64,000 nt of DNA from Halodesulfovibrio sp. MK-HDV (GCF_009914765.1 NZ_WYDS01000003.1:124622-188621); one strand, 5' to 3'. Shown: positions 47,189 through 55,901, counted from the first letter of the stretch. Notes: generated by a model not told the origin, from the letters alone. Program-made: numbers and translations.

Positions 47189-48338
47189 ATGTTATTAGAT
47201 ACTACTTTAAGAGAAGGAGCTCAGCTTTTTGGTGCCTATTTCGATAGTAATACACGAAAAAAAAATATTTTCTGGCTTATTGCAGGTCGGTGTAGATGAA
47301 ATAGAGTTGGGATGGGTAGGGCAAAGTGATTTGGCGGATTTTGTAGCGTATGCTCGAAAGAAAAAAGTAACTGCGAAACTGAGCGTATGGTCGCCGTGCA
47401 GAGAGGCAGACATTCGTACCGCTGCGCAGTTGTCTGTAGATCGAGTGAACATTGGTGTTCCATCATCTGATCTGCATATAGAAAAAAGATTATCCACTCA
47501 GCGAGAAGCGTTATTACAATCTCTTGCAGAAAATATTGAAATCGCAAAAGAGTGCGGCATTTCTTATATTTCCGTCGGACTTGAAGACGTGTCGAGAGCT
47601 GACGAATTGTTCGCATTACGCATGGCATTAGTTGCAGAAAAACACGGAGCATCCCGTGTACGGCTTGCAGATTCCTTGGGACAGCTAACTCCGCTTGCTA
47701 TGGTGCGACTGATTAGCAGATTCCGTGATGCACTTAGTGTAGATATAGCTGTTCATTGTCATGACGATTTTGGCATGGCTACGGCAAATTCGATAACTGC
47801 TCTTCAGAGTGGCGCAGACTACGCTGATGTAAGTATTTTAGGTGTGGGTGAGCGTTCAGGAATAGCTGCAACGGAAGAGTTGGCGGCATATTTAGCAGTA
47901 AAACAAAATGCGACTGAGTATGCACCACGGGTACTTAAAGGACTGTGTGAATTTGTGGCTTCTGTAGCGCATGTTACGATTCCGCGCACAAAGTCTATTG
48001 TGGGGAAAGATGTTTTTGCTTGTGAATCAGGTTTGCATGTGCACGCGTTGAGTAAGTCTCCTGATTTATTTGAGCCATATGATCCAAAGGAAGTGGGCAT
48101 TACAAGAAAGATGCGTGTTGGAAGCAAGAGTGGCAAACGTGCTGTTTTGATAGCTCTTAATGAGTACGGGCTGGTGACTGACGATGGCTCTCTTGCTCAA
48201 AGAGATATTGAAGATGTGACCAAAGCTGTGAGTCAATTGTCCCGTAAGTTGGAGCGCCCGTTAACTGAAGATGAAGTTGGAGATGTGTGGAAGAGTGTCA
48301 TGTGTCGTGCAAAACCTCCTGTAACGGCTGTCTGTTAA
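47189..48338 (+). CDS. nifV: Homocitrate synthase NifV, with apparent frameshift in A9 tract
   Basis: Makes homocitrate from acetyl-CoA and 2-oxoglutarate for FeMo-co. ATG 47189 has AGAGGGAAG upstream and encodes MLLDTTLREGAQLFGAYFD, the required catalytic start. The frame then runs into A9 (47257-47265); eight A residues would continue into IFSGLLQVGVDEIELGW and a 382-residue protein of normal length. As written, the upstream frame soon fails and the main frame lacks DTTLREG. Other family blocks are intact (VHCHDDFGMATANS, SGIAATEEL, FACESGLHVHAL). Either a sequencing error, a lesion, or slippage at the A tract. It heads nifV-modA-modB-unknown. Confidence 0.85.
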
Positions 48339-48370
48339 ATCAAAATGAAAATTCGATGAGGTGAACTATT

Positions 48371-49123
48371 ATGCTAAAACAAGCTCTTACTTATAACACA
48401 ATATGCATGTTGATCCTTATTGCTGCGGTGCACTTAAATGCAGCAGAAAGAGTGGATAACGTATCTATAGCTTGTTCGGCTAACTTCACAGACACGCTTA
48501 AAAAATTAAAGGTTGAGTATGAGAAGACAGGAGCAAAAGTTACGTGTGTCTTCGGGGCGACAGGGATGTTGTACGGACAAATCATAAATGGTGCGGCGTA
48601 TGACCTTTTCTTAGCAGCGGATGAAAAGCGTCCTGCCATGTTATTTGATAAAAATCTTGCGCTGGAACCAAAGATCTACGCCAAGGGCACCGCGGTCTTA
48701 TGGTCTATGAAAAAAGAGCTGAAGAGGCTGCCTACATGGGAAGATGTGCTTGTTTCTTCTGACCTGATGCATTTAGGGATTTCGAATCCAAAGACCGCTC
48801 CATATGGAGCAACTGCGGAAGCCTCGTTGCGGGCGGCAGGTTTGTACTCAAAAGTTGAGTCGAAAATTGCTTTTGGAAAAAGTGTCGGCACGGCATTCCA
48901 GTATGGATATACCGGTGTAGCAGACGCGACATTTATTGCATTATCGCAAGCTCTTTCAGAGAAAGGCATGCATGGAAAATATTGGGGTATCCCAAAGTCT
49001 GCAAAAATTAATCAGGCTGCTTGCGTCATACGGTCTGGGAATGTTGAAGGTGCTCAGAAATTTCTTGAATGGATTGAAGGTAAAGAAGCTCGTTCTATCT
49101 TAAGGCGGTACGGTTATGAGTAG
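48371..49123 (+). CDS. modA: Molybdate ABC transporter substrate-binding protein ModA
   Basis: 250 residues with a signal peptide ending near LNAA. The mature start VSIACSANFTDTLKKL and GATGMLYGQIINGAAYDLFLAADEKRP follow the ModA pattern (Ser in the SANF and TGML loops contact the oxyanion), and ISNPKTAPYGATAEASL and TGVADATFIALSQ are also conserved. GAGGTGA precedes ATG 48371. It would bind molybdate (or tungstate) for nitrogenase cofactor and the formate dehydrogenase. It overlaps modB by eight bases. Confidence 0.9.
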   Translation: MLKQALTYNTICMLILIAAVHLNAAERVDNVSIACSANFTDTLKKLKVEYEKTGAKVTCVFGATGMLYGQIINGAAYDLFLAADEKRPAMLFDKNLALEPKIYAKGTAVLWSMKKELKRLPTWEDVLVSSDLMHLGISNPKTAPYGATAEASLRAAGLYSKVESKIAFGKSVGTAFQYGYTGVADATFIALSQALSEKGMHGKYWGIPKSAKINQAACVIRSGNVEGAQKFLEWIEGKEARSILRRYGYE

Positions 49124-49871
49124 TGAAGATATTAGCGCCCTATGGGTAACGTTCAAGCTTGCGACAATTGTTATGATTGTGTTGCTGGTGGTATGTGTAC
49201 CTATTGCATACTTGCTGGCAAAAGGCAGGTTTCGGGGAAAACGTTACATTCAGGCCGCCTGTAACTTGCCAATGGTATTGCCTCCAACCGTACTAGGTTT
49301 CGGGCTTTTGTTTGTAATGGGACCTTATTCTGTGATTGGCAGTTTTTGGAAATCACTAACAGGCTCTTCTTTAACGTTCTCTTTTTTCGGACTTGTTCTT
49401 GGTTCGTTATTGTACAGTTTGCCCTTTGGGATCTTACCCATGCAAGCAGCGTTCGAAAAAATAGATGATGACCTCATTGAGGCAGGGCGTGCTTTAGGGC
49501 TCTCAAATCTTCAAACGTTCTTTTACGTTGTGCTTCCTAATAGTCGTGGTGGCCTTGCCGCGTCTGCTGCTCTTATTTTTGCCCATACAGTGGGAGAATT
49601 TGGTGTTGCGCTGATGATTGGTGGTTCTATTCCTCATGAAACCCGCGTGATATCAATCGCTATTTTTGAACATACAGAAAGCATTAACTACGAGGCGGCG
49701 GCGATACTTTCTTTGGTCTTACTTGTTGTCAGCTATATCTCGCTAGTTTTCATAGGGAAAAGCTCAACAGGTGAGGTTGGAGGACATGTGCGGGCTCGCA
49801 ACAACAATACTAAAAAAAAGGAATTTCCTTATGGCACCGTGCAAACCGTATGCATCAGAACTTTCGACTAG
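49116..49871 (+). CDS. modB: Molybdate ABC transporter permease ModB
   Basis: 251 residues, five to six membrane helices. The ATPase-contact EAA loop reads EAGRALGLSNLQTFFYVVLPNSRGGL. LPMVLPPTVLGFGLL and THTVGEFGVALMIGG-type segments are present. The C-terminal 35 residues after the last helix are polar and longer than usual, and overlap the start of the next gene by 41 bases. No modC ATPase gene follows, so the transporter must borrow or encode its ATPase elsewhere. Confidence 0.9.
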   Translation: MSSEDISALWVTFKLATIVMIVLLVVCVPIAYLLAKGRFRGKRYIQAACNLPMVLPPTVLGFGLLFVMGPYSVIGSFWKSLTGSSLTFSFFGLVLGSLLYSLPFGILPMQAAFEKIDDDLIEAGRALGLSNLQTFFYVVLPNSRGGLAASAALIFAHTVGEFGVALMIGGSIPHETRVISIAIFEHTESINYEAAAILSLVLLVVSYISLVFIGKSSTGEVGGHVRARNNNTKKKEFPYGTVQTVCIRTFD

Positions 49872-50784
49872 TGAAAATATTGAGCTGTACGAAAATGGAA
49901 GCGTTGCCGCGTGTTCGATTGTAGCACCGTGCATAGTTGAAACGCAGGCTGGAAAGCTTACTCCCCAATATTCAACAGATGATTTGCGTAAGAAAACTCT
50001 TCAAGCGGTTTCATTTTACCGGAGCGGGGCATTGCGCTCCTTACCGTTAGAGACTCAGAGTCCTGTACTCACTCCGATAGGTGAGATAGCTGCTGAACTA
50101 GTCACTTTTTATGAGAGTGGCGCAGTGAAAAGGGTGTTCCCCCTTAATGGCAAACTTTCCGGTTATTGGGGAGAGGACGACGAGATGTCTCTTTCAGAGA
50201 ACCTTACTATAGAGATAGCAGGAAGCAATCTAACAGCACGATGTATCAATATCAGTTTTTATGAGCATGGAAGCGTGGAAAGCATTACTCTTTGGCCTAA
50301 GGAAAATGTCTTACTAAAGACCCCTATTGGGGAAATGCAAATTCGTACAGGGATTAAATTCAGCCATACTGGTAAAATTCTTTCCGTAGAGCCTGCCGTT
50401 CCTACTTCAGTAGAAACATCAATTGGAAAAGTAACTGCATACGATAATGATGTAGTCGGAATTATAGGTGACAATAATTCGTTAGTTTTCTCTGAAAATG
50501 GAGACCTTCGCAGCATCACAACTATGCATACAAAAGTTGTTGCTACAGCTTTAAACGGAAAGAAAAGTGAAGTTTCCCCAGCGACGCGCGAAAGTTTATG
50601 CGGGAATGAAGATAAAGAGTTCGTTCCTATGGTGATAGAATTTTTATCGAAAGGAATACGGGTAACAACCGAGCCCGGTGGTTCGTCGCGAACCTTTAGT
50701 TATGACGAGTATGACATTACGTCACAAACATATCATTCTGAGTTGGAAACAGCTTTGGGGTTGGCAAGCTCTTGTTCGATGTAA
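49831..50784 (+). CDS. Unknown repeat protein in the nifV-mod operon
   Basis: 317 residues from ATG 49831 (AAGGAA upstream), beginning MAPCKPYASEL. No signal peptide or membrane helix. It contains six degenerate repeats of about 35-55 residues, each with the core [IVL]xFYxxGxxxS[IL] (for example NIELYENGSVAACSI, AVSFYRSGALRSLPL, LVTFYESGAVKRVFPL, NISFYEHGSVESITL), often followed by T-P-I-G-E. The core recalls MORN_2/YwqK repeats but the spacers are longer. It overlaps modB and so is co-expressed with nifV, modA and modB. A role in Mo handling or FeMo-co supply is inference from context. I do not recognise a named family. Confidence 0.75.
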   Translation: MAPCKPYASELSTSENIELYENGSVAACSIVAPCIVETQAGKLTPQYSTDDLRKKTLQAVSFYRSGALRSLPLETQSPVLTPIGEIAAELVTFYESGAVKRVFPLNGKLSGYWGEDDEMSLSENLTIEIAGSNLTARCINISFYEHGSVESITLWPKENVLLKTPIGEMQIRTGIKFSHTGKILSVEPAVPTSVETSIGKVTAYDNDVVGIIGDNNSLVFSENGDLRSITTMHTKVVATALNGKKSEVSPATRESLCGNEDKEFVPMVIEFLSKGIRVTTEPGGSSRTFSYDEYDITSQTYHSELETALGLASSCSM

Positions 50785-51016
50785 TTTTCTTGGTAAACAG
50801 TGTAAGTTTTCGGCATTTTTAATTCTGATCTTTTTGAATGGAGTCGACGATGACTATAATGCCGAATGCTATTTTTTCTGAAACTGGAATGGGTAAAAGT
50901 TGTTGGCAGGTATAAGTTAAGTGTAAATTTCTATGGTTTTCATGTCGATAATGCTGTCTGTGCATTTTTTAATGCCTTGTAAATAAAGGAATAAGCAGCT
51001 TTTGTTCGATATTACC

Positions 51017-51109
51017 CCTGCCTTTCATGCAGGCGACAGGGGGGCAAATCCCCTTGGGGATGCCAAGTAATTAAAGCTCTTACACGAAAGTGTAAGAGCT
51101 TTTTTTGTT
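51017..51109 (+). repeat. tRNA-Glu 3' fragment plus terminator (attR-like)
   Basis: Direct repeat of 26389-26481, 85 of 93 bases identical and ungapped. It keeps the anticodon arm CCTGC CTTTCAT GCAGG, a damaged T arm (GGCAAAT instead of TTCAAAT) and GCCA, but lacks the 5' half of the tRNA, so it is not a functional tRNA. Terminator differences are compensatory (CAT/ATG to CAC/GTG). This is the pattern of the far end of an old tRNA-targeted island. Confidence 0.8.
51074..51106 (+). terminator. Terminator of the tRNA remnant / nifV operon
   Basis: AAGCTCTTACAC GAAA GTGTAAGAGCTT hairpin followed by seven T residues. It also insulates the fdhF promoter from the nifV operon. Confidence 0.88.
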
Positions 51110-51157
51110 CTGTACCCGCCCAGCATATTCTTTGAGCGATCAAATAGTCTTGACTCA

Positions 51158-51197
51158 TTGCATGCAATTTGTTTCTTTGCAGAACTTTTGCATGCAA
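51158..51197. promoter_or_regulatory. Twin palindromes upstream of fdhF
   Basis: TTGCATGCAA at 51158-51167 and again at 51188-51197, exactly 30 bp apart, within a longer imperfect direct repeat ending TTGCAGAA. Their midpoint is about 112 bp upstream of the -12 element, a normal enhancer distance for a sigma-54 activator. Probably bound by the regulator at 57013. Confidence 0.7.
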
Positions 51198-51276
51198 TTT
51201 TGTTTGTATTGCAGAAGTGCTGTTTTCTGTACCTGATTAATTGTTTGTTATTATTGAATAATGTAAAAATTTTGAA

Positions 51277-51292
51277 TGGCATGAATTATGCT
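51277..51292 (+). promoter_or_regulatory. Sigma-54 promoter of the fdhF operon
   Basis: TGGCAT GAATT ATGC T, GG/GC spacing correct, one mismatch in the -24 box. The predicted start (about 51303) is only two bases before the fdhF ATG, implying a leaderless or nearly leaderless mRNA. Confidence 0.6.
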
Positions 51293-51304
51293 GATATCCT
51301 AATT

Positions 51305-53405
51305 ATGCAACACATTACTACTACCTGTCCTTACTGCGGCGTTGGCTGCGCTTTGTCTTTGAATGTTGAAGATGAGCGCATTGTCAGCGTTTCTCCGGGA
51401 CCAGAGCCTTCAGTTAACCAAGGTGCACTTTGTTCAAAGGGGCGGTTTGGATTTGACTTTGTTCATCATAAAGATCGGCTGACAACACCGCTGATTCGTA
51501 AAGACGGAGAACTTGTTCCAGCTTCATGGGATGAGGCTCTTGAACTGGTTGCAACGCGGTTTTCTCAGATTGCTTCCTCTCATGGTTCAGACGCATTGGG
51601 CGGTTTCAGTAGTGCCCGCTGCACCAATGAAGAGAACTATCTTTTTCAGAAATTTTTCCGCGCAGGATTCGGCACTAATAATATCGATCACTGCGCACGA
51701 CTTTGACACGCTCCGACTGTGGCCGGTCTGGCCACATCACTCGGAAGCGGATCTATGACGAATTCGATTCGAGAATTGTGGGATATGGGGGCGGGGGATT
51801 GTGTTTGCATCATTGGCACCAATACCACGGCATGCCATCCGGTAATCGGACTGGGAATAATGGATGCCAAGCGCAATGGAGCTAAGCTGATTGTCATTGA
51901 CCCTCGTGAGATAGATCTCGCCCGTGAGGCAGATGTATGGCTGCGACTTCGTCCTGGTACAGATACTGCGCTATTGTCTGCCATTGCTCTCGAAATCCTT
52001 AATACCGGTCTGGTTGATGTCCCAACCGTAGCCGCAGAGAATGAGGGTTTCGGAATGTTCCGCAAGGGACTTAGGGATTTTGATGCTGAGATAGTCTCAT
52101 CCGTTTCAGAAGTATCCGTTGCAGGCATCCGTAAGGCCGCGCAGTGCATCGCTCAATCTAAAAATACTGCTTTTTATTACACGATGGGGATCACCCAACA
52201 TACCACCGGAACAAGCAATGTTCTGGCTGTCTCAAACCTCGCTCTTCTGACTGGTAATATTGGTCGTCCAAAAACAGGTGTTAACCCTCTTCGTGGACAG
52301 AATAATGTTCAGGGTTCTTGTGACATGGGCGCGTTGCCCAACGTACTGACAGGCTATCGGCCGGTGAAAGACGATGCGGTTAGGGCTACCTTTGAAGAAG
52401 AATGGGGCGTAGAGCTTCCATCCGCTATTGGAATGACCATTCCTCAAATGTTTACAGCCATTGAGGAAGATCGCTTTAAAGGCTTGTATGTTTTTGGTGA
52501 AAATCCAATGCGTAGCGATCCTGATATTACTCATGTGGAACATTGCCTGAAGCATGTAGATTTTTTTGGTCGTTCAGGATATTTTTCTAACTGAGACTGC
52601 CAAACTTGCTGATGTTGTGCTCCCTGGAGCTAGTTTCGCGGAAAAAGATGGAACATTCACCAGCACAGAAAGAAGAGTTCAGCGAATACGACAAGCAGTC
52701 TCTCCTGTAGGTAACAGTCTTCCTGATTGGAAAATAATTGCTGAATTGCTGGAACGAATCGGGCGACCGGAACGATATGCCAATGTGGAAGCTGTGTTTA
52801 ACGAAATGAGCAGGCTTACGCCAACCCACACTGGCATTACGTATAAAAGACTGGAAAGCGGTGGCCTCCAGTGGCCGTGTCCAGATGAACAGCATCCCGG
52901 CACACCTATATTGCATGTTGGGCAGTGTATGCGTGGCGCGGGCAAGTTTGTGCCGCTTACTCATAGAGAACCTGCTGAACTTCCAGACGCTGAATATCCG
53001 TTGACGCTTACAACAGGCCGTGTCGTTGCGCATTACCATACTGCAACAATGACCAGACGATGCTTTGGGCTTGCAGGCACGTGGCCTGAAGAGTTGGTAG
53101 AGGTTCATCCTTCCGACGCGGAAACGTATGGCATTGTTGATGGAGAATTGCTTGAAGTTTGTTCCCGCCGTGGTGCTGCAAAGGGCAGGGCTTGGGTGAC
53201 TCGCCGAGTTCGGCCGGGACTAGTCTTTATGACGTTTCATTTCTCCGAGAGTCCGGCCAACATACTTACTACATCAGCTGCCGATCCTGTGACCGGTACT
53301 CCACAGCTTAAAGTATGCGCTGTATCTATCCGTAAAATTTCTGATGATGTGCAAGCAGTGAATTCAGTAGACATAGAGGAACATTTGTCATGCCAACCCG
53401 TTTAA
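51305..53405 (+). CDS. fdhF: Selenocysteine formate dehydrogenase catalytic subunit FdhF, with apparent frameshift
   Basis: Molybdenum/tungsten-bisPGD enzyme interconverting formate and CO2. Starts MQHITTTCPYCGVGCALSL (N-terminal [4Fe-4S] domain). The in-frame TGA at 51704-51706 falls at residue 134 in NNIDHCARL-U-HAPTVAGL, matching Sec140 of E. coli FdhH, with a SECIS hairpin downstream. After residue 418 the frame breaks at T7 (52561-52567): six T residues would read DFLVVQDIFLTETAKLADVVLPG and continue to 53405, giving 699 residues, the FdhH length. The last 16 bases overlap the ferredoxin gene. Function as encoded requires both Sec insertion and repair of the indel (or an error in the sequence). 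Confidence 0.88.
51707..51735 (+). promoter_or_regulatory. Bacterial SECIS element
   Basis: Stem GTGGCC/GGCCAC closing on a GGTCT loop at 51719-51735. The GGTCT lies 18 bases after the TGA, the same spacing as in E. coli fdhF, where this loop binds SelB. Confidence 0.88.
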
Positions 53406-53980
53406 ATCCCTTCATCCTCGCAACAGCTTCCAAATGCATAGGTTGCCGAGCATGTGAACTGGCCTGTGCTGCCGCACATGTTCAGGGCGGAGTTTCCGTC
53501 GGAAGTATCCAAGCTCCCCTTACTCCGCGACTTTATCTGACCTGCGCGGGAGATGTTCGTGTTCCGATCGGTTGTCGGCATTGTGAAGATGCTCCTTGTG
53601 CAGCGGTGTGCCCTAATGCTGCGATTTATCGTACCGAGAATGGTGTGCAGATTGATGAAAGCCGCTGCGTCGGTTGCAAAACTTGTCTGGTTACCTGTCC
53701 AGTAGGTGCTATGGAAATGGCGCAAATTTGGGAAACAGGAAAGCCGGTCATGCGCCGAGTGACTGATCCTCAGTCCCCTGAAAGTTTTACTACTGAACCT
53801 GCTTTGCTAGCCAGTAAATGTGACCTCTGCAAAGGTCGTAAAGCTGGACCCGCGTGTGTCGAGGCTTGTCCTAAGGATGCATTAATTTTAATTAACCCTG
53901 CAAAAATTAAACACCGCCGCAATGTTGAAGCAGCACTGGCCTTGGCTGGCTTTAGTGCCAGAGCTGGAGAAGAATTCTAA
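53390..53980 (+). CDS. hycB: HycB/HydN-like four-cluster ferredoxin
   Basis: 196 residues with four cysteine motifs: CIGCRACELAC, CRHCEDAPCAAVC, CVGCKTCLVTC and CDLCKGRKAGPACVEAC, enough for four [4Fe-4S] clusters. The DMSO-reductase-B/HycB type passes electrons from FdhF to hydrogenase. A GAGGAAC site inside fdhF serves ATG 53390; the stop overlaps the hydA ATG (TAATG). The C-terminal helix after the last motif (about 165-196) is where HDCR HycB3 polymerises, but polymerisation cannot be judged here. Confidence 0.87.
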   Translation: MPTRLNPFILATASKCIGCRACELACAAAHVQGGVSVGSIQAPLTPRLYLTCAGDVRVPIGCRHCEDAPCAAVCPNAAIYRTENGVQIDESRCVGCKTCLVTCPVGAMEMAQIWETGKPVMRRVTDPQSPESFTTEPALLASKCDLCKGRKAGPACVEACPKDALILINPAKIKHRRNVEAALALAGFSARAGEEF

Positions 53981-55371
53981 TGACTATTTCATCCCAAATC
54001 GTTTCAATCGATCCTTTACTTTGTACCGGCTGTCGTCGCTGTGTAGAAGTGTGTCCTGTAGATGCTATTATCGGGAAACAGTATGAACCTCAGGTTATTG
54101 ATACATCCCGTTGCGTAATATGCGGTCAGTGTGTTCAGCGATGTTCAGCTTTTTTGTCGCCTTTTGATGATTGTGCAGAGGACTTATCGAATATTCGAAA
54201 AGATCGCGGGCTGCCTGAAGACGATACTTCTATACTATTTGCTGCACATTTTCGGATTGATAAGAAAAACGTGGCAGGTATGCTTGCCGATCCAGCTAAG
54301 GTTTCCATGGTTCAGTGTGCACCTGCTGTTCGAGCTTCCATTGCAGAAGAATTCGGATTTGCCCCCGGTACGTTGACTCCGGGGCAGCTTGCGGCAGCTT
54401 TGCGTAGGCTCGGATTTGATTTTGTATATGACACTATTTTTGCTGCTGACGTAACCATTATGGAAGAAGCATCTGAGTTGCTTGAACGTCTGGAGTCCGG
54501 CGAGAATCTGCCTATGTTTACATCATGCTGCCCGGGGTGGGTTCGCTATATGGAAACCGCATGGTCTGATCAGGTATCCCATCTTTCCAGTTGCAAATCT
54601 CCACAGCAAATGGCGGGTGCACTTTTTAAAACATACGGTGCAGATATTGCGGGCAAGAATTCTGAAGACATTGCCAGTGTTGCCATTATGCCTTGTACTG
54701 CAAAGAAATATGAGGCTGGTCGTCCTGAAATGCAGTCCACCGGAACGCCTGATGTTGATGCGGTTTTGACCGTAACTGAGCTTGCTGCCATGCTTAAAAG
54801 CAAAGGGATCCGCTTGGACACACTTCCGGAAGAAGAGTTTGATACTCCTCTGGGACTTTATTCTGGAGCGGGAACTATTTTCGGTGCTTCCGGCGGCGTA
54901 ATGGAAGCCGCACTGCGTACTGCAATTGCAGTTACAACAGGAAATGAAGTTAACGAAAGTGGTGTTACTTTTATTCAAACTGATGAAGGTGTGCGCCGTG
55001 CTACAATAGAGGTGGCAGGAAAGACCGTACGGGCAGTCATTGTTTCCGGATTAGCCCATGCTGCAAAGCTTCTTGAGACTGTTCGCACAGGACAGGCTGA
55101 TTTTGATTTTATGGAAGTTATGTGTTGCACAGGTGGTTGTGTTGCAGGCGGGGGACAACCGAAATTGCTTCCGCATATTGATATTGCAGATGCTATTGCG
55201 CGTCGTCGTCAGAGTTTGCATACTCACGACAAAGAGCTGCCAGTTAGAGCCTCACATAGGAATCCGTCTGTGACAGCTCTGTATGAAAACTATTTAGAAA
55301 AACCGCTCGGACATCTTTCCCATAAACTGCTTCATACCTGTTACGGGGATGATGTAGGGAGCCATAACTAA
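53980..55371 (+). CDS. hydA2: [FeFe] hydrogenase of the HDCR/formate hydrogenlyase type (HydA2-like)
   Basis: 463 residues. Two [4Fe-4S] motifs near the start (CTGCRRCVEVC, CVICGQCVQRC), then the H-cluster domain: L1 MFTSCCPGWVRYME, L2 MPCTAKKYEAGRPEM, L3 EVMCCTGGCVAGGGQP. The second cysteine of TSCC is the proton-transfer residue. No NuoG-like extensions or extra domains, so it is the short form that pairs with HycB ferredoxins. Maturation needs HydE, HydF (19-22 kb) and HydG (58.6 kb). Coupled by TAATG overlaps to both flanking ferredoxin genes. Confidence 0.92.
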   Translation: MTISSQIVSIDPLLCTGCRRCVEVCPVDAIIGKQYEPQVIDTSRCVICGQCVQRCSAFLSPFDDCAEDLSNIRKDRGLPEDDTSILFAAHFRIDKKNVAGMLADPAKVSMVQCAPAVRASIAEEFGFAPGTLTPGQLAAALRRLGFDFVYDTIFAADVTIMEEASELLERLESGENLPMFTSCCPGWVRYMETAWSDQVSHLSSCKSPQQMAGALFKTYGADIAGKNSEDIASVAIMPCTAKKYEAGRPEMQSTGTPDVDAVLTVTELAAMLKSKGIRLDTLPEEEFDTPLGLYSGAGTIFGASGGVMEAALRTAIAVTTGNEVNESGVTFIQTDEGVRRATIEVAGKTVRAVIVSGLAHAAKLLETVRTGQADFDFMEVMCCTGGCVAGGGQPKLLPHIDIADAIARRRQSLHTHDKELPVRASHRNPSVTALYENYLEKPLGHLSHKLLHTCYGDDVGSHN

Positions 55372-55886
55372 TGCATTCTTTTGTGTTATCAGATCCTTCA
55401 CGCTGTATAGGCTGCCGAGCGTGCGAAGTTGCTTGTGTCGGCGCTCATATGGATGAGGATATGGGACAGGCAGGGGAAAAGGGCTTACCCTTTTCTCCAA
55501 GAATAAGCATTGTACACGAGGCGGAGGTCACAGCTCCAATTCAGTGTCGTCAGTGTGAAGATGCTCCGTGCGTCGCGGCTTGTCCTGCCGGAGCAATTCT
55601 CTCCGATGGTAAGACCGTGCGGGTGAATTCAGAACGTTGTTTCGGCTGTAAGGCTTGTATGGCAGCTTGTCCTGTGGGAGCCATGCAGGTGGGATATATT
55701 CCGGGGACTTCAGATATGCCTGTTGCCCATAAGTGCGACCTTTGTACGGAACGTGACGGGGGACCGGCGTGTGTTGCAGTGTGTCCAGCTGGGGCACTGA
55801 GGATTTTAGCCAAGAAAGAGCTTAAACGCATATCCGGCTCGAAAAGACGCCAAAGCGCACTTCAAATATCTTTCGGGCATAACTAA
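55371..55886 (+). CDS. hycB: Second HycB-like four-cluster ferredoxin
   Basis: 171 residues, paralogue of the 53390 protein. Motifs CIGCRACEVAC, CRQCEDAPCVAAC, CFGCKACMAAC and CDLCTERDGGPACVAVC. Two HycB-like subunits flanking an [FeFe] hydrogenase beside FdhF is the subunit set of Acetobacterium and Thermoanaerobacter HDCR. Starts in a TAATG overlap with hydA2. Confidence 0.87.
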   Translation: MHSFVLSDPSRCIGCRACEVACVGAHMDEDMGQAGEKGLPFSPRISIVHEAEVTAPIQCRQCEDAPCVAACPAGAILSDGKTVRVNSERCFGCKACMAACPVGAMQVGYIPGTSDMPVAHKCDLCTERDGGPACVAVCPAGALRILAKKELKRISGSKRRQSALQISFGHN

Positions 55887-55901
55887 AGGAATATTTGGGC
55901 A

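Noticed and set aside
51017-51065. Second tRNA-Glu gene
   Set aside because: 5' half missing and T loop changed; only a 3' fragment.
51158-51304. In-frame N-terminal extension of FdhF to 51158
   Set aside because: It would run through the enhancer palindromes and -24/-12 box and lacks family likeness; ATG 51305 gives the normal FdhF start.
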